The translations under genes and the position numbers were made by a program. A model generated the notes under the pieces. The model saw nothing but the letters and a program-made list of their open reading frames with translations. It searched no databases and was not told the DNA's origin. Positions 33,953-44,418 of a stretch of DNA of 64,000 nt are shown piece by piece (position 1 is the first letter of the stretch; every line of letters starts with the position of its first letter). This DNA comes from Orychophragmus violaceus (Eukaryota; Streptophyta; Magnoliopsida; Brassicales; Brassicaceae), in the NCBI GenBank assembly GCA_030180135.1, contig CM058234.1:1612001-1676000 (forward strand). The letters run 5' to 3'.

Positions 33953-34364
33953 TATCAAACCAATGGATAGAGAGTGAGAGAAAGAGAGAGCCTTTCCGTA
34001 TCTCGATTCCTTGGCCGCGGAGAATCGAGAACAAAAAGGAAGCTTTTTTATTCGGAATGATCTTCAAAGCAAGCAACTTTATATAGAATATTTTTTTATT
34101 TTTTATTTTAATTTTCACCGTATGTTTTGTTGGAAATAATTTGAAGGTCAATTCTCCTGAGCCGAACAATTATATAATGATGCAGTGTACTATACGTATC
34201 TTATACATCTGCGGATGTATACGTTTTGTGTGTGGGTCGGGTCGGGTCGGGTCCGGATAAGGGGGATTAAAAGTTGGCCACTTGGCCTAATAGTTTGGGT
34301 TAAAAAGTGGATTATACGCGTTGAGGTGGGGTTGTGGTGACAAGGTGAGGTGGATTTTTGTTTT

Positions 34365-34413
34365 AAAAACTGGTTTATCTTTAACAAAAAAAAAAAAAAA
34401 AAACTGGTTTATC
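34365..34413 (+). repeat. Tail-only retroinsertion upstream of PP2-A13
   Basis: A 15-bp direct repeat AAAAACTGGTTTATC (34365-34379 and 34399-34413) flanks 19 bases: TTTAAC plus a run of A. As in the AGL13 intron, the insertion is essentially a poly(A) tail with six bases of parent sequence. Confidence 0.75.
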
Positions 34414-35030
34414 AATAATTCATTTTGTGTGAATGTAGTTAAAGTATTCAATTTAATGATTCTGATTCAAAACTACGTCGAGCCCACTTTATCCATTTTG
34501 TTTTGTTATAAAAACAAGTTATGGATATGGAAATTTGTACCCTAAAAAAGTTATGGACATGGTGCGTTTGACTACGATGATGGAACATTTTTTTTTGTAT
34601 AAATGTTAAGATTTTACTGCTATTTTTTGCTTTTGATAGAATATAGGAACACCACAAAAAATACATAGAAAATAAATAAAGTTATAAATTAAAAAACGAC
34701 AACAAAAACATAAAACTCAACAAACAAATCAATCTAAGTTTTGTATGAACATTTTTTGGTATTGCATTAGTTAGGCAGAGTAAGCATCACGGTCGAATAG
34801 TGGAACAATAATTATCCACTAAATATAGAAGCATTAGTTTAGCTAGATTAGATCTACTTTTATGTACTATATTGAACAATAATTATCCTATATTGACCTA
34901 TGTCGTTTCCCAATCATCAAAAGCAATTTTCCTTAAATAATCATATTTCTAATTATATTGATAATATTTTCGTAATGTGGCCACTCCTTAAAATGCAATT
35001 ATTTAGGAATAAACTAAGTAAAATCATTAT
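34414..35030. other. AT-rich intergenic DNA, nothing recognised
   Basis: No ORF, repeat or terminal signal stands out between the tail-only insertion and the compact LTR element. Confidence 0.6.
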
Positions 35031-35035
35031 GTCGA

Positions 35036-36278
35036 TAATGAGTTCATAACCGGACTAAACCGGTGTGGTTTAGTTCAACAATGGAAAGAGATGTGGGTCC
35101 TAGATTCATGGAATTGTATCTCCACTCTTCACGTTATAGGATGACAGTTTATTTATGTTATTGTGTATTTAAAGGCAATCATCGATTGAGAAGAGATATG
35201 AAAAGAATTTGATGAAACTTGAGTCTTAAAGTCTTTGATCCTTATCAATTGGTATCAGAGCAACTCTCTTGGCTTTGAAGAGGGACCAAATTAGCATTAG
35301 TGCTATCATTTGGTATCAAAGCAACTATCTTGTTGTTTCTTTTTCACCACCATTGTTAACCATGGATGGAGCCCCGATCTTTGATGTGTACGACGATGAC
35401 GAACCATCAATGGCAATTCTACAAGAAGCCGTGAAGGAGGATTTCGTGACTCTTGGAGGTACGAGAAGCATTGAAGAATTGAAGGCTAACATCCTCCATG
35501 AAGTGTATGATGAGTTCCAGAAGATGAAGGTTGGTATGATGCAGGAATTCATAAGTCTCCAGGAGACCATGAATCTTCTGTTGGAGAAATTAAGAAATTT
35601 CAGAGCTGGTGGTAGGAGAAGCCACCACACCAACCTAAACATGAGAGTTTATATGGTCAAGCCATCACTCAAACGATCTGCGACTCCACACCCGAGACAC
35701 CGGCGAGCTCGAACCGTTCCGATTAAGCGTCAACATCCCGCATCTCAGACCAGAAAACCAAGAAGGATGAGCCGATCTAACTCATCTAAACCAAGAATTG
35801 GAGTTAATTCTACAAAGCCTCCAAAACATGGTGATCTACCTCGATCTTCTTCCATATGGTGCAGATTGCAAGCGTCATCCCATGTACGAGACGAATGTGT
35901 TTTGAAAGTTTGTTTTGGTGGATATGGGGCCATAGAGAAACGACCTTTTGATCCTGGGAAGACTAAGCTCATAAGAAAACGTGATAGATTTCCGGTGAAA
36001 CAATCTCAGTTACGGTCAAGTTGTGATATGAACTTTGAGGACAAAGTTCTTTGGAGGGTGGAGTATTAATGAGTTCATAACCGGACTAAACCGGTGTGGT
36101 TTAGTTCAACAATGGAAAGAGATGTGGGTCCTAGATTCATGGAATTGTATCTCCACTCTTCACGTTATAGGATGACAGTTTATTTATGTTATTGTGTATT
36201 TAAAGGCAATCATCGATTGAGAAGAGATATGAAAAGAATTTGATGAAACTTGAGTCTTAAAGTCTTTGATCCTTATCA
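35036..36278 (+). mobile_element. Compact (TRIM-like) LTR retroelement with identical LTRs
   Basis: Two 212-bp LTRs (35036-35247 and 36067-36278) that I read as identical. GTCGA duplicates the target (35031-35035 and 36279-36283). The LTR starts TAATGAGTTCATAACC and ends CCTTATCA. A Met-initiator tRNA primer site TTGGTATCAGAGC follows the left LTR, and a purine-rich tract TTTGGAGGGTGGAG precedes the right LTR. The total of 1243 bp is far too short for protease, RT or integrase, so it moves in trans. Each LTR has a TATA-like TATTTAAA. The interior is filled by one ORF. Confidence 0.93.
35362..36069 (+). CDS. ORF filling the compact LTR element
   Basis: 235 residues starting MDGAPIFDVYDDDEPSMAIL. 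The N-terminal third is acidic, the middle (IEELKANILHEVYDEFQKMK) is likely helical or coiled-coil, and the C-terminal half is strongly basic (RHRRARTVPIKRQ, RKPRRMSR). No zinc knuckle, protease or RT motif. The stop codon TAA is the first three bases of the right LTR, so the ORF spans the whole interior. This layout resembles a gag-like or nucleic-acid-binding protein, but I do not recognise the family. Whether it is translated is unknown. Confidence 0.5.
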   Translation: MDGAPIFDVYDDDEPSMAILQEAVKEDFVTLGGTRSIEELKANILHEVYDEFQKMKVGMMQEFISLQETMNLLLEKLRNFRAGGRRSHHTNLNMRVYMVKPSLKRSATPHPRHRRARTVPIKRQHPASQTRKPRRMSRSNSSKPRIGVNSTKPPKHGDLPRSSSIWCRLQASSHVRDECVLKVCFGGYGAIEKRPFDPGKTKLIRKRDRFPVKQSQLRSSCDMNFEDKVLWRVEY

Positions 36279-36283
36279 GTCGA

Positions 36284-36673
36284 TCTTTGTGGTCGGGACA
36301 CTTTTATCCACTTGGCTTACGTATCAATCAATTAGTACACATTTTTAGAACATCCCACAGTTTAGGCTTACGTGGATCCAAGTCATAGGATCGTGTTCAT
36401 ATGTCATCCCATTTTCTCGTCCCAATATTTTTAGTTTTGATTTCAATAAACAACACATATTTAGCTACAAAAATCAATGCATTTAGTTTTTGTATAAAAA
36501 ATTATCATACATCTTTTAAAATCTCCTTAAACATTTTATAAAATGTGACAGTGAATAATAAAATCATTCAAAGCTCCACAATATATATGGGACGTTTTTG
36601 TATAAAACAATCAATATTTCATGATGTTTTTTTTTTTTTTGAGTTTACAACTAATATGAAGTAGGAAGAGAGG
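36284..36673. other. Short intergenic stretch between two retroelements
   Basis: AT-rich sequence with a T-run near 36630. No gene or repeat seen. Confidence 0.6.
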
Positions 36674-38447
36674 CTAATCAATAAGAAGCTCTAACTGGTC
36701 CTCAAGATTTTTGTCTAGTGCAGGTAAGCTCACAATGCTAAAATCTGTATTGTCAGCAATCCCAAGCTACACCATGTCCTGTTTCAAGCTTCCTATAAGC
36801 CTGTGCAAGAGAATTCAAACAGCATTGACTAGATTCTGGTGGGATAGCAAGCAAGGTAAAAGAAAAATGTGTTGGACTGCTTGGGAAAAGCTAACTCTAG
36901 CAAAGAAAAATGGGGGCTTGGGATTTAGAGATGTACAAGCTTTTAACGACTCCCTTCTGGCCAAAATCAGTTGGAGAATACTTACAAACCCGACGTGTCT
37001 TCTGGCAAGAATTCTGCTTGGGAAATACTGCAACAACTTAAGCTTCCTAGAGGTACCAATTGCACCTATTGCATCACACGGATGGCATGGAATCCTCATA
37101 GGCCGAGACCTTTTAAAACCTCTCTTGGGAAAAGCAATTGGTGATGGATCATCAACCAGCATCTGGAATGATGCTTGGCTCTCCCTAGATGAACCCTTGA
37201 AACCTCAGGGACCTGCGGATGCTCTATCTGCAAACTGGTCAGTTAACAACCTGATGACAAGTAATGGATCATGGAACAAAGTCTTGATAGGCCAAATACT
37301 ACCTGAATATGAAGCCATGATTCAAAGCATCAAACCCAACATCACCAAAGGTACAGATAAGCATATTTGGTTACCTGAAAAGTCTGGAACCTACTATACA
37401 AGATCAGGCTATAGGCAAGCTAGAGCAGTTTTAAGTGAAAAAGAGGTGAAAGACCTAACCTTAGCGAGGTTAATTGGATTGACGATATTTGGAAGAGCAA
37501 ACGTCCCCAAAGATACAAGTTTTCCTATGGAAAATTGAGCATGGAGCATTGGCTTTGGGAGAAAACCTTCTACACCGAGGACTGCTGGAGAATTCGACCT
37601 GCCATAGATGCGGTGAACTAGAGACAAAAGAACATATGCTTTTTCAATGCGAAATTGCAAAACAAACCTGGATAGCAGCACCTTTCTCGACCCCAATCAA
37701 TCCATCGAGCTTCACATCATTTGCGACAGCACTAAAGGATTCAAAAACATGGATCACACTCCCTCCCTCTGGAATTACAGCAGGACCTCTCTTCCCATGG
37801 ATTTGCTGGTCACTTTGAAGTGCAAGGAATAAGTCAATTTTCGAGAACAGAGAAACTTCCCCATTCGAAATAATCTCGAAAGCTACAAGAGATGCAAAAG
37901 AATGGCAGGAAGCGCAATCAATTGTAAAATTGACTGTCATAGCTCCGACCCAACTGGAAGATCATCAAATTGAATCAGATTTTATTACCTGTTTTTCAGA
38001 TGCAGCCTGGCAAAAGGAATCAAGGAAAGCGGGTTTAGGTTGGGCAAGCTTCGATCATGCAGGAAACGCAATCGCCCATGGACAAAGGGCAGAACCTTTC
38101 GTAGCATCTCCGCTCACCGCAGAAGCTATTGCGATTCGAGAGACCCTCCAACAAGCTGTTGGTCGCGGTTGGACAAGGATCTGCTTGAAATCTGATTCTC
38201 AAACGCTCATCAGAGCAATCCGATCTAAAGAACAAATCTCAGAACTCTATGGCATCCTTATGGATATTCACCATTTAGCTGCTTTGTTTCTAAAGATCTC
38301 TTTTATCTTCACTCCGAGATCGACAAACTGTATCGCCGATTCTCTGGCAAAAAGGGCTCTCCTCTTAGAACCCATGTAACACGCTTCTGGTTTTGATTTT
38401 AATTTAAGTGTTTGATGTTAAAAAAAAAAAACTAATCAATAAGAAGC
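36674..38447 (+). mobile_element. 5'-truncated LINE with 16-bp target duplication
   Basis: Body 36690-38431, ending in about 12 A's. The 16-bp repeat CTAATCAATAAGAAGC is found at 36674-36689 and 38432-38447. Same lineage as the other LINEs here but a distinct copy. Confidence 0.93.
36697..38379 (+). pseudogene. LINE ORF2 remnant (RT thumb, zf-RVT, RNase H)
   Basis: Begins in the RT thumb (WSSRFLSSAGKLTMLKSVLS), continues through GKAIGDGSSTSIWNDAW, zf-RVT (CHRCGELETKEHMLFQC) and RNase H (FSDAAWQKE, AEAIAIRE, KSDSQTLIRAI, NCIADSLAKRA), and ends at 38379. A frameshift lies near 37480, and a TGA at 37816-37818 replaces the Trp of the L-W-(T/S)-A-R-N motif. The first half of ORF2 and all of ORF1 are gone. 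Confidence 0.92.
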
Positions 38448-39543
38448 AAAATATTTAAATAATTTTATAGTAATACCAATAATTGATCTTTGAAAAACTG
38501 GTCCAAATTGGATAAGAAAGATTTCACTTTTGTGTTTGTTAGGGATTTTTGTTTGTTGAGCCTTTCTATTTTTTCAGTTATGATTTATAGTTTTGAAATT
38601 AAATATGTGACAGAGAGAGCTATGAGAACGACGTTATATCCGAAAACGTGATAGTGAAAGACACTGATACCTAGTATTATTTATTTCTACTCTTAACTTA
38701 GTAATTTACTTTCAATCACTCAGTTATTAGACTAGTAAACTTAATTAGCATATTGATGATGTTAGCATGTTTCAAATATACCATGTCGACACATCACTTT
38801 TTGTAATAACTTATCACTAGATTTTGACGCGAGCGGATATTTTTTTCTTTAAATTATTATTAGAAGCTCTATCATAAAATTGATAAAACAATATAAATTA
38901 AGTGATTTAAATATTATAGTTGTCATTAAATTATATATTGAGGTGTTTTTAATTGTCGTGACAGCTAAATAATGCTAATTTTTTTTGTTTTGGTATAGTT
39001 ATAAAGATGTTGCTTTATTGTCATAGTTTTATTAGAGTTAAAATAAAATGTTATTCTAAATATATATAGACTATTTGTTTAGTTTACTTAATATAATTTG
39101 TAAAATATGGATTTGGACATTGTTTTAAATTTTAAAGTTATTTATATAACGTTTACAAAGTTATTTTAAGAAAATAACACAAAGTTGTATTAATGACCCA
39201 TTTACAAATTAAATTTGAAATGATTATTTTCATGCTGAATTTGAAAGGATTATTTTCACTTTTAACACACAATTGTATTAATGATCCATTTACAAATTAA
39301 AGCCCAAATGAAATGACCCATACTCTTCTATGCATTTGTTACGCTAAAACAATTGTTTTTTTTTCAACACCTATCCGATCAAAAAAGGAATCTTCTCTTA
39401 TCTTCTTCAATCATATTCTCAGACGGACGAAACCCAGTCTTTTTTCTTCTGTGAATGATTCATCTTTCTTGATTTCTCAGACGAAAGCAAAATTTATTCT
39501 TTTATTATGTAAAATCATTATTAGATCTAAAAAGATACAATAT
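38448..39543. other. AT-rich intergenic DNA with a short direct repeat
   Basis: Mostly featureless. TTGTATTAATGA(C/T)CCATTTACAAATTAAA occurs twice (about 39185 and 39271). A possible Helitron end at 38817 is listed separately. A CT-rich, UTR-like stretch occurs near 39360-39480. Confidence 0.5.
38817..38840 (-). other. Possible Helitron 3' terminus
   Basis: On the minus strand GCTCGCGTCAAAATCTAG is followed by T, matching the CTRR|T end and the GC-rich tract seen before it in Brassicaceae Helitrons. The hairpin itself is not intact. It would fit as the downstream end of a minus-strand Helitron carrying the RPA-like remnant at 49051-51467. Confidence 0.3.
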
Positions 39544-39783
39544 AAATCAGTCTGTTTGCCTTTGTTTGACCTTGGATTTTATCGATTGTTTCCTGTTTTA
39601 GTAGTAGGTTTAGTTTCCGGGGATATCTTCGTGTTCCGCCGGCTTTGTTTCCCGTTATGGGATTAGTTTCCGGAGAAAGATCTGTTTTCTGCCGGCTTTT
39701 GTATCACAAAAACGCATTCCACTTTTGTCTAATAATAAATGTATAATTTCAGATGAAAAAAAAAAAAAAAAATCAGTCTGTTT
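39544..39783 (+). mobile_element. Short A-tailed retroposed fragment
   Basis: Body 39558-39769 (212 bp) ending in about 15 A's. The 14-bp repeat AAATCAGTCTGTTT occurs at 39544-39557 and 39770-39783. A polyadenylation-like AATAATAAATG lies about 20 bases before the tail. Inside, TTAGTTTCCGG and GCCGGCTTT each occur twice. No A/B boxes of a SINE and no protein could be read, so the parent transcript is unknown. Confidence 0.8.
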
Positions 39784-40411
39784 TCGGTGAATCTTCAACA
39801 TATGGAATCTTCAACAGATGGAATTTACATGGAATTTCTGTTTCCTCCCTCGGTGATGTCGGATCTTGGAAAGAGTTGTCCGATTTCTCCATCTCTTATG
39901 ACAAATGCCATGTAAAACCTGTCTTTTTATGTATGTAATAGTTATTATCTAAGATTCGTGGTTATTAACAGATTTGTTTCCAGGTTGTTTCCCGAAATAA
40001 TTTTTTCGTTTAAGGAGATATACACCGACTTATCCCCGTACGTGTTAATCAGGTATGTCAACAACTAATTCATATTTGGTTTTATTTAATTTATAAATTG
40101 TTTAAACTTTTTTATTTTTTTTTGCATCCAATTTTATAGAGGTCCAGAAGCTTGAATCATACGGATCGCTAAGGTCATTAATTTTTGATTTTTTCCTATT
40201 AATTTTTCTTCTTGTTCTTAGATGTATATCGTTCATTGATGATTCGATTTTTTGTTTCTATTTGCTAATAAGATGATTAGCAGAGATTTGGTTATGGTTG
40301 TGTTAATTCTGTTGAAAAAACCTCTAAGATAAATACTTGTCAATGAAACAAATATCTGAAGTGTTTTTTTTTTGTTTTTTTTGGTCAATACTTTAATTAA
40401 AGCTTAAAAAA

Positions 40412-43400
40412 TTACACCCCAATGGGGCTGAGTTGAGACAAAGCCGATTTGGCAAGCAGATCAGCAGAGCTATTAGAAGCTCTGTTAACATAAATAAAAG
40501 ATAGATGAGTGAAGAGAGTTGCAAGGTTCTTGATGTCTTCAAGGAGACCTGCAATTTCAATCAGCTCAGTCCCTTGATTAAGGGTGGTGATGAGGACGTA
40601 AGAGTCCGAGCAGAGTTGGAGCGAGGTAACTTCCATGGCGAGTGCCGCTTTAAGAGAAGCTCGGACGGCGAGAGCTTCAGCGGCTAGAGCTGACGGGACA
40701 AAGGGTCTGTTCGATGAGCCCTGAAGGATTGTGTTCCCTGTCATATCCTTGATTAACCACCCCATTCCTGCTAATCTTGACGCTTCAGACCACGCTCCAT
40801 CCGAGAATGCTGTAGGTAGGAGGTTGGTAATGGGCCCAGAGATAGGGGAGAGACGCCTTTCAGCCCCCTGTTTTTGACATTGAGCTTCATCCCATTCTTT
40901 TGCATTCAAGATAGCTTTGGTTACTATATCAATTGCCTCATAGCTTTTATCTTCAAAGACAAATTTATTTCGAGCTGTCCAAAGATTCCAAAGTAACCAT
41001 GGATAGAGAGGAGTGGTAGAGGAAAGTCCCACTGGGGGTAATGTTTTGCTGTTTACACAGCTTGAGAGAAGACCTTGAGTAGTCATAGTTGAAGCTACCA
41101 CTGATTCTCCGACAATTGGAGCTAATTGCCAGGACGATTTTGCAACCGGGCAGTGATATAGCAAATGAGGAATCGTTTCTAAGTCTCCACAGCGTTTACA
41201 AAGGGGATTGTTCGGAATACCTCTAAGAGAGAGCAGATGGCCAACTGGGAGAGCTTCATTGGCTGCCCTCCAAAGGAAGTTGGAGATCTTAGGGGCTGTT
41301 TTGACTGACCATATATATTTGTTCCAGTTGAAAGCACTTGGCGGGTCAGGGTGGGTTGGCTGAACCGATGCTCTGTAGCCCGACTTAGTTGAGTACTCGC
41401 CTGATTTCTCACCCAACCACACCAAGGAGTCAGGCGGTTTACTTGAGCTAGGTATCAGACATCGGATTATCTCCTCATAACAAGGAAGATGCTCACGGAT
41501 CGCTGAAACATTCCATTCATTGGTAACAGGATGAAGGAGGTCTGCAACTTTGAGGTCCTTGTATTGTCGAGTTGGTGGGCCGATCGGGGTTAGGGTAGTA
41601 GAAGAAGATAGCCAATGATCAGACCATACATTAATATGTTCTCCATTCCCTACTATCCATCCCAAACCCTTGGTGAGGAGCTGTTTGCCCGCCATTATTC
41701 CTTGCCATCCATGGGACGAGCCCTCTTGCGGTTGGCAGTCAAGGAAAGATCCATTTGGGCAGTATTTACCAAGTAACACTCGGCCGAGCAATGAACTTGG
41801 GTTCTTGAAGATTCTCCAACTTAATTTGGCTAAGAGAGCCACATTAAATTTCTCTATCTCTCGGAATCCAAGTCCTCCTAGCTTCTTCGGAAGAGCTAGC
41901 TTTTTCCAAGCCACCCACGACATCTTTCTTTTATCCGGATTAGCATCCCACCAAAATCGAGTTAAGATAGATTGGATTTGCTTGCAAAGAGACAAAGGGA
42001 GCAAGAAACACGACATTGTGTAAGTGGGTAAAGCTGTGAGGACTGTCTTGAGCAGAATTTGCTTCCCCGCTCCGGATAAGAATTTCGTGGTCCAAGAGAT
42101 AGAGCGTTGACGGATCTTGTCTACTAGGCTGGAGAAGATATCTCTCTTCTTTCTCCCAAAGTTCTCGGGAAGTCCGAGATATTTCCCTACTCCTCCCTCC
42201 TTTTCAATTCCCAAGATTGATTTAACTCTGTCTCTAATTTCCATCGGCGCTTTCCGGGAAAAGGTAACCGAGGACTTGGCTGAGTTTATACACTGACCGG
42301 AGCAGTCTTCATACTTCCGTAATATATCCATAAGCGCATGGCAACATACTGAATTCGTTCTACCGAAGAACATGGTATCATCCGCGAAGAGGAGGTGATT
42401 GACGAATGGCGATTTCCGAGCTATTTGGATTCCTTTTAGCTTACCGTTTGCTTGGGCTTTTTGACAAAGTACCGATAACACCTCCGTACATAGAATGAAA
42501 AGGTACGGGGAGAGCGGGTCACCTTGTCGGAGGCCTCTTGATGGAATCACTTTTCCTTGGGGAGCCCCATTGATGAGGAAAGTGTAAGAGACCGACGTTA
42601 CACATTCCATAATCCAATCAACCCAAATATTCCTGAAGCCAAGCTGAATGAGGACCTCTCTCAAAAAACCCCACTCAATCCGATCATACGCTTTGCTCAT
42701 ATCTGTCTTTACCGCCATTGAACACCTCTTTGTTGCTTCTGACTTCTTCAAGAAGTGTAGCGTCTCGTGAGTGATCAATACATTGTCTGCTATAGCTCGC
42801 CCGGGGACAAAGGCTGATTGATGTGGCGTGATGAGGCTGTTTAGGAAAGGCTGGAGCCGATGGGTGATAATCTTCGCTATTATCTTATAGCGGACGTTGC
42901 AAAGGGCAATGGGTCTATACTCTCCCGGTGATGCTGCTGCTGTTGTTTTGGGAATAAGGCATACGTGCGTTTCATTCAGATTTCGTTCCATTTGTCCCGT
43001 AATGAAGAAATTCCGGACTTCCCGGCAGATGTCAGCTCCGATGACGTTCCAAAATGATTGGTAAAAGCCTCCTGAGAAACCATCCGGTCCCGGAGATTTC
43101 TCCGCATTAATATTGAAAGCAGCCTTTCGGATTTCTTCCTCATCTGGTATTTTACACAAGTCGTCATTCATCTGACTTGAGACCGAGGTGTGGAGAGCTT
43201 CACGGACTGTTCTGAAATTAGAGTTCCCATTTGATGTGAAGATCTCTTGGAAGAAGCTGCTGAAAACCTCTCCGATTTGGTCTTCCTCATGAACAGGCTG
43301 TCCCTGGGCATTCTCTATGACTGTAATCTTGTTACCAGTCCGCCTCAGCTTCGTTACCGAGTGAAAGAAGCGAGAATTACGGTCTCCGCCTTGCAGCCAT

Positions 43401-44410
43401 TGGACCCGACTGCGTTGTCGCCAGAAGCTCTCTTCCGCCTTATATGCATCATTCAATTGAGCTGTGATAAGTCTGATTGTAGCAATATCTGGAGGCGATG
43501 CGGAAAGGGCTGTCTCGAGGGCTTCCTGAGACTCTGATATTACCTTGGCACTGTTTTCTTTCTTCGCTTTGGACCATGAGATTAGAGCTCTCCTGCATCT
43601 ATTCACTTTCTTTTCCACTCTCTCTATCTCAGGAGCGTGCCAAGCTTCTTCTACGACCTTCCTGGCTTCTTCATCAGTATTGCAGTCCCTATTGTATCGA
43701 AAAGGCCTCTTCCTTTTAAGCTTCGTTGTGTCCAGATGTATGAGCAAAGGTCTATGGTCTGACCCTTCAAATCGGAGGTATGAACATCTACCCGAGGGAA
43801 AGATATCAGCCCACTCGCAGTTGGCCAAAACTCTGTCCAGCCTCTCTTGAATGAAATGGTCGCCTCTAGTTCCTCTCCAAGAGAGTGGATTGCCCGTGTG
43901 TTTAAGATCCCATAGACCATTAGCTGAAACGAAGCTTCGGAACTGAATAAAGGAGCCTTCATTCCGGTCTGGTCCTCCTACTTTTTCCGCTTGTTCTAGT
44001 ATGTCATTAAAGTCTCCAGCAAGTAGCCAAGGGGAATTTTCTCTCGTCGCTCCAATACCTGAGATGATATCCCAGAATCTTCCCCGGTTACTTTGGACAG
44101 GGGGTCCGTAGATTCCTGTTAAAAAGAAGGTGGTGGATCGATATATGATTTCAGCATCAATGAAATTTGGAGAGGAGTCAATGATACTTATATTAATATC
44201 TGATTTCCACATTAAGGCAAGTCCCCCGCTTAAACCAATTGGCGGTACAGTAAAACATTTTGTAAATCCCAACTCGTGGGCAGTCTTGATAACGAAAGCA
44301 TCTTGATTTTTGGTTTCTGATAAGAAGATAACATCCGGTTCTAGTGATTTTCTTGCATCCCGGAGTCGCGGAACTGTCAATTCCCCTCCCAAACCTTGAC
44401 AGTTCCAAGA
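40412..44410 (-). CDS. LINE ORF2 protein (endonuclease, reverse transcriptase, RNase H)
   Basis: About 1333 codons open from the conserved SWNCQGLGG. Domains in order: APE-type endonuclease (FLSETK, GDFND, GSDHRP), RT (SPGPDGFSGGFY, RGLRQGDPLSPYLF, FADD box), zf-RVT (CKRCGDLETIPHLLYHC) and RNase H (FSDGAWSEA, AEALAVRA, CSDS, NSSADLLAK). All catalytic residues I can check are present, and the LWTARNK motif keeps the Trp lost in the two truncated copies. There is no ATG before SWNC: the frame opens at 44497 inside ORF1, so translation would need reinitiation, frameshifting or a non-AUG start. A few substitutions cannot be judged by eye. Confidence 0.92.
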   Translation of the reverse strand, partial: SWNCQGLGGELTVPRLRDARKSLEPDVIFLSETKNQDAFVIKTAHELGFTKCFTVPPIGLSGGLALMWKSDINISIIDSSPNFIDAEIIYRSTTFFLTGIYGPPVQSNRGRFWDIISGIGATRENSPWLLAGDFNDILEQAEKVGGPDRNEGSFIQFRSFVSANGLWDLKHTGNPLSWRGTRGDHFIQERLDRVLANCEWADIFPSGRCSYLRFEGSDHRPLLIHLDTTKLKRKRPFRYNRDCNTDEEARKVVEEAWHAPEIERVEKKVNRCRRALISWSKAKKENSAKVISESQEALETALSASPPDIATIRLITAQLNDAYKAEESFWRQRSRVQWLQGGDRNSRFFHSVTKLRRTGNKITVIENAQGQPVHEEDQIGEVFSSFFQEIFTSNGNSNFRTVREALHTSVSSQMNDDLCKIPDEEEIRKAAFNINAEKSPGPDGFSGGFYQSFWNVIGADICREVRNFFITGQMERNLNETHVCLIPKTTAAASPGEYRPIALCNVRYKIIAKIITHRLQPFLNSLITPHQSAFVPGRAIADNVLITHETLHFLKKSEATKRCSMAVKTDMSKAYDRIEWGFLREVLIQLGFRNIWVDWIMECVTSVSYTFLINGAPQGKVIPSRGLRQGDPLSPYLFILCTEVLSVLCQKAQANGKLKGIQIARKSPFVNHLLFADDTMFFGRTNSVCCHALMDILRKYEDCSGQCINSAKSSVTFSRKAPMEIRDRVKSILGIEKEGGVGKYLGLPENFGRKKRDIFSSLVDKIRQRSISWTTKFLSGAGKQILLKTVLTALPTYTMSCFLLPLSLCKQIQSILTRFWWDANPDKRKMSWVAWKKLALPKKLGGLGFREIEKFNVALLAKLSWRIFKNPSSLLGRVLLGKYCPNGSFLDCQPQEGSSHGWQGIMAGKQLLTKGLGWIVGNGEHINVWSDHWLSSSTTLTPIGPPTRQYKDLKVADLLHPVTNEWNVSAIREHLPCYEEIIRCLIPSSSKPPDSLVWLGEKSGEYSTKSGYRASVQPTHPDPPSAFNWNKYIWSVKTAPKISNFLWRAANEALPVGHLLSLRGIPNNPLCKRCGDLETIPHLLYHCPVAKSSWQLAPIVGESVVASTMTTQGLLSSCVNSKTLPPVGLSSTTPLYPWLLWNLWTARNKFVFEDKSYEAIDIVTKAILNAKEWDEAQCQKQGAERRLSPISGPITNLLPTAFSDGAWSEASRLAGMGWLIKDMTGNTILQGSSNRPFVPSALAAEALAVRASLKAALAMEVTSLQLCSDSYVLITTLNQGTELIEIAGLLEDIKNLATLFTHLSFIYVNRASNSSADLLAKSALSQLSPIGV

Positions 44411-44418
44411 GAGAAGGG

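Noticed and set aside
35269..35361. Longer start for the compact-element ORF
   Set aside because: The extra 31 codons begin at a TTG and run through the primer-site duplication; the ATG at 35362 is more credible.
43247..43850. Several + strand frames inside LINE ORF2
   Set aside because: Shadows of the intact ORF2 on the minus strand.
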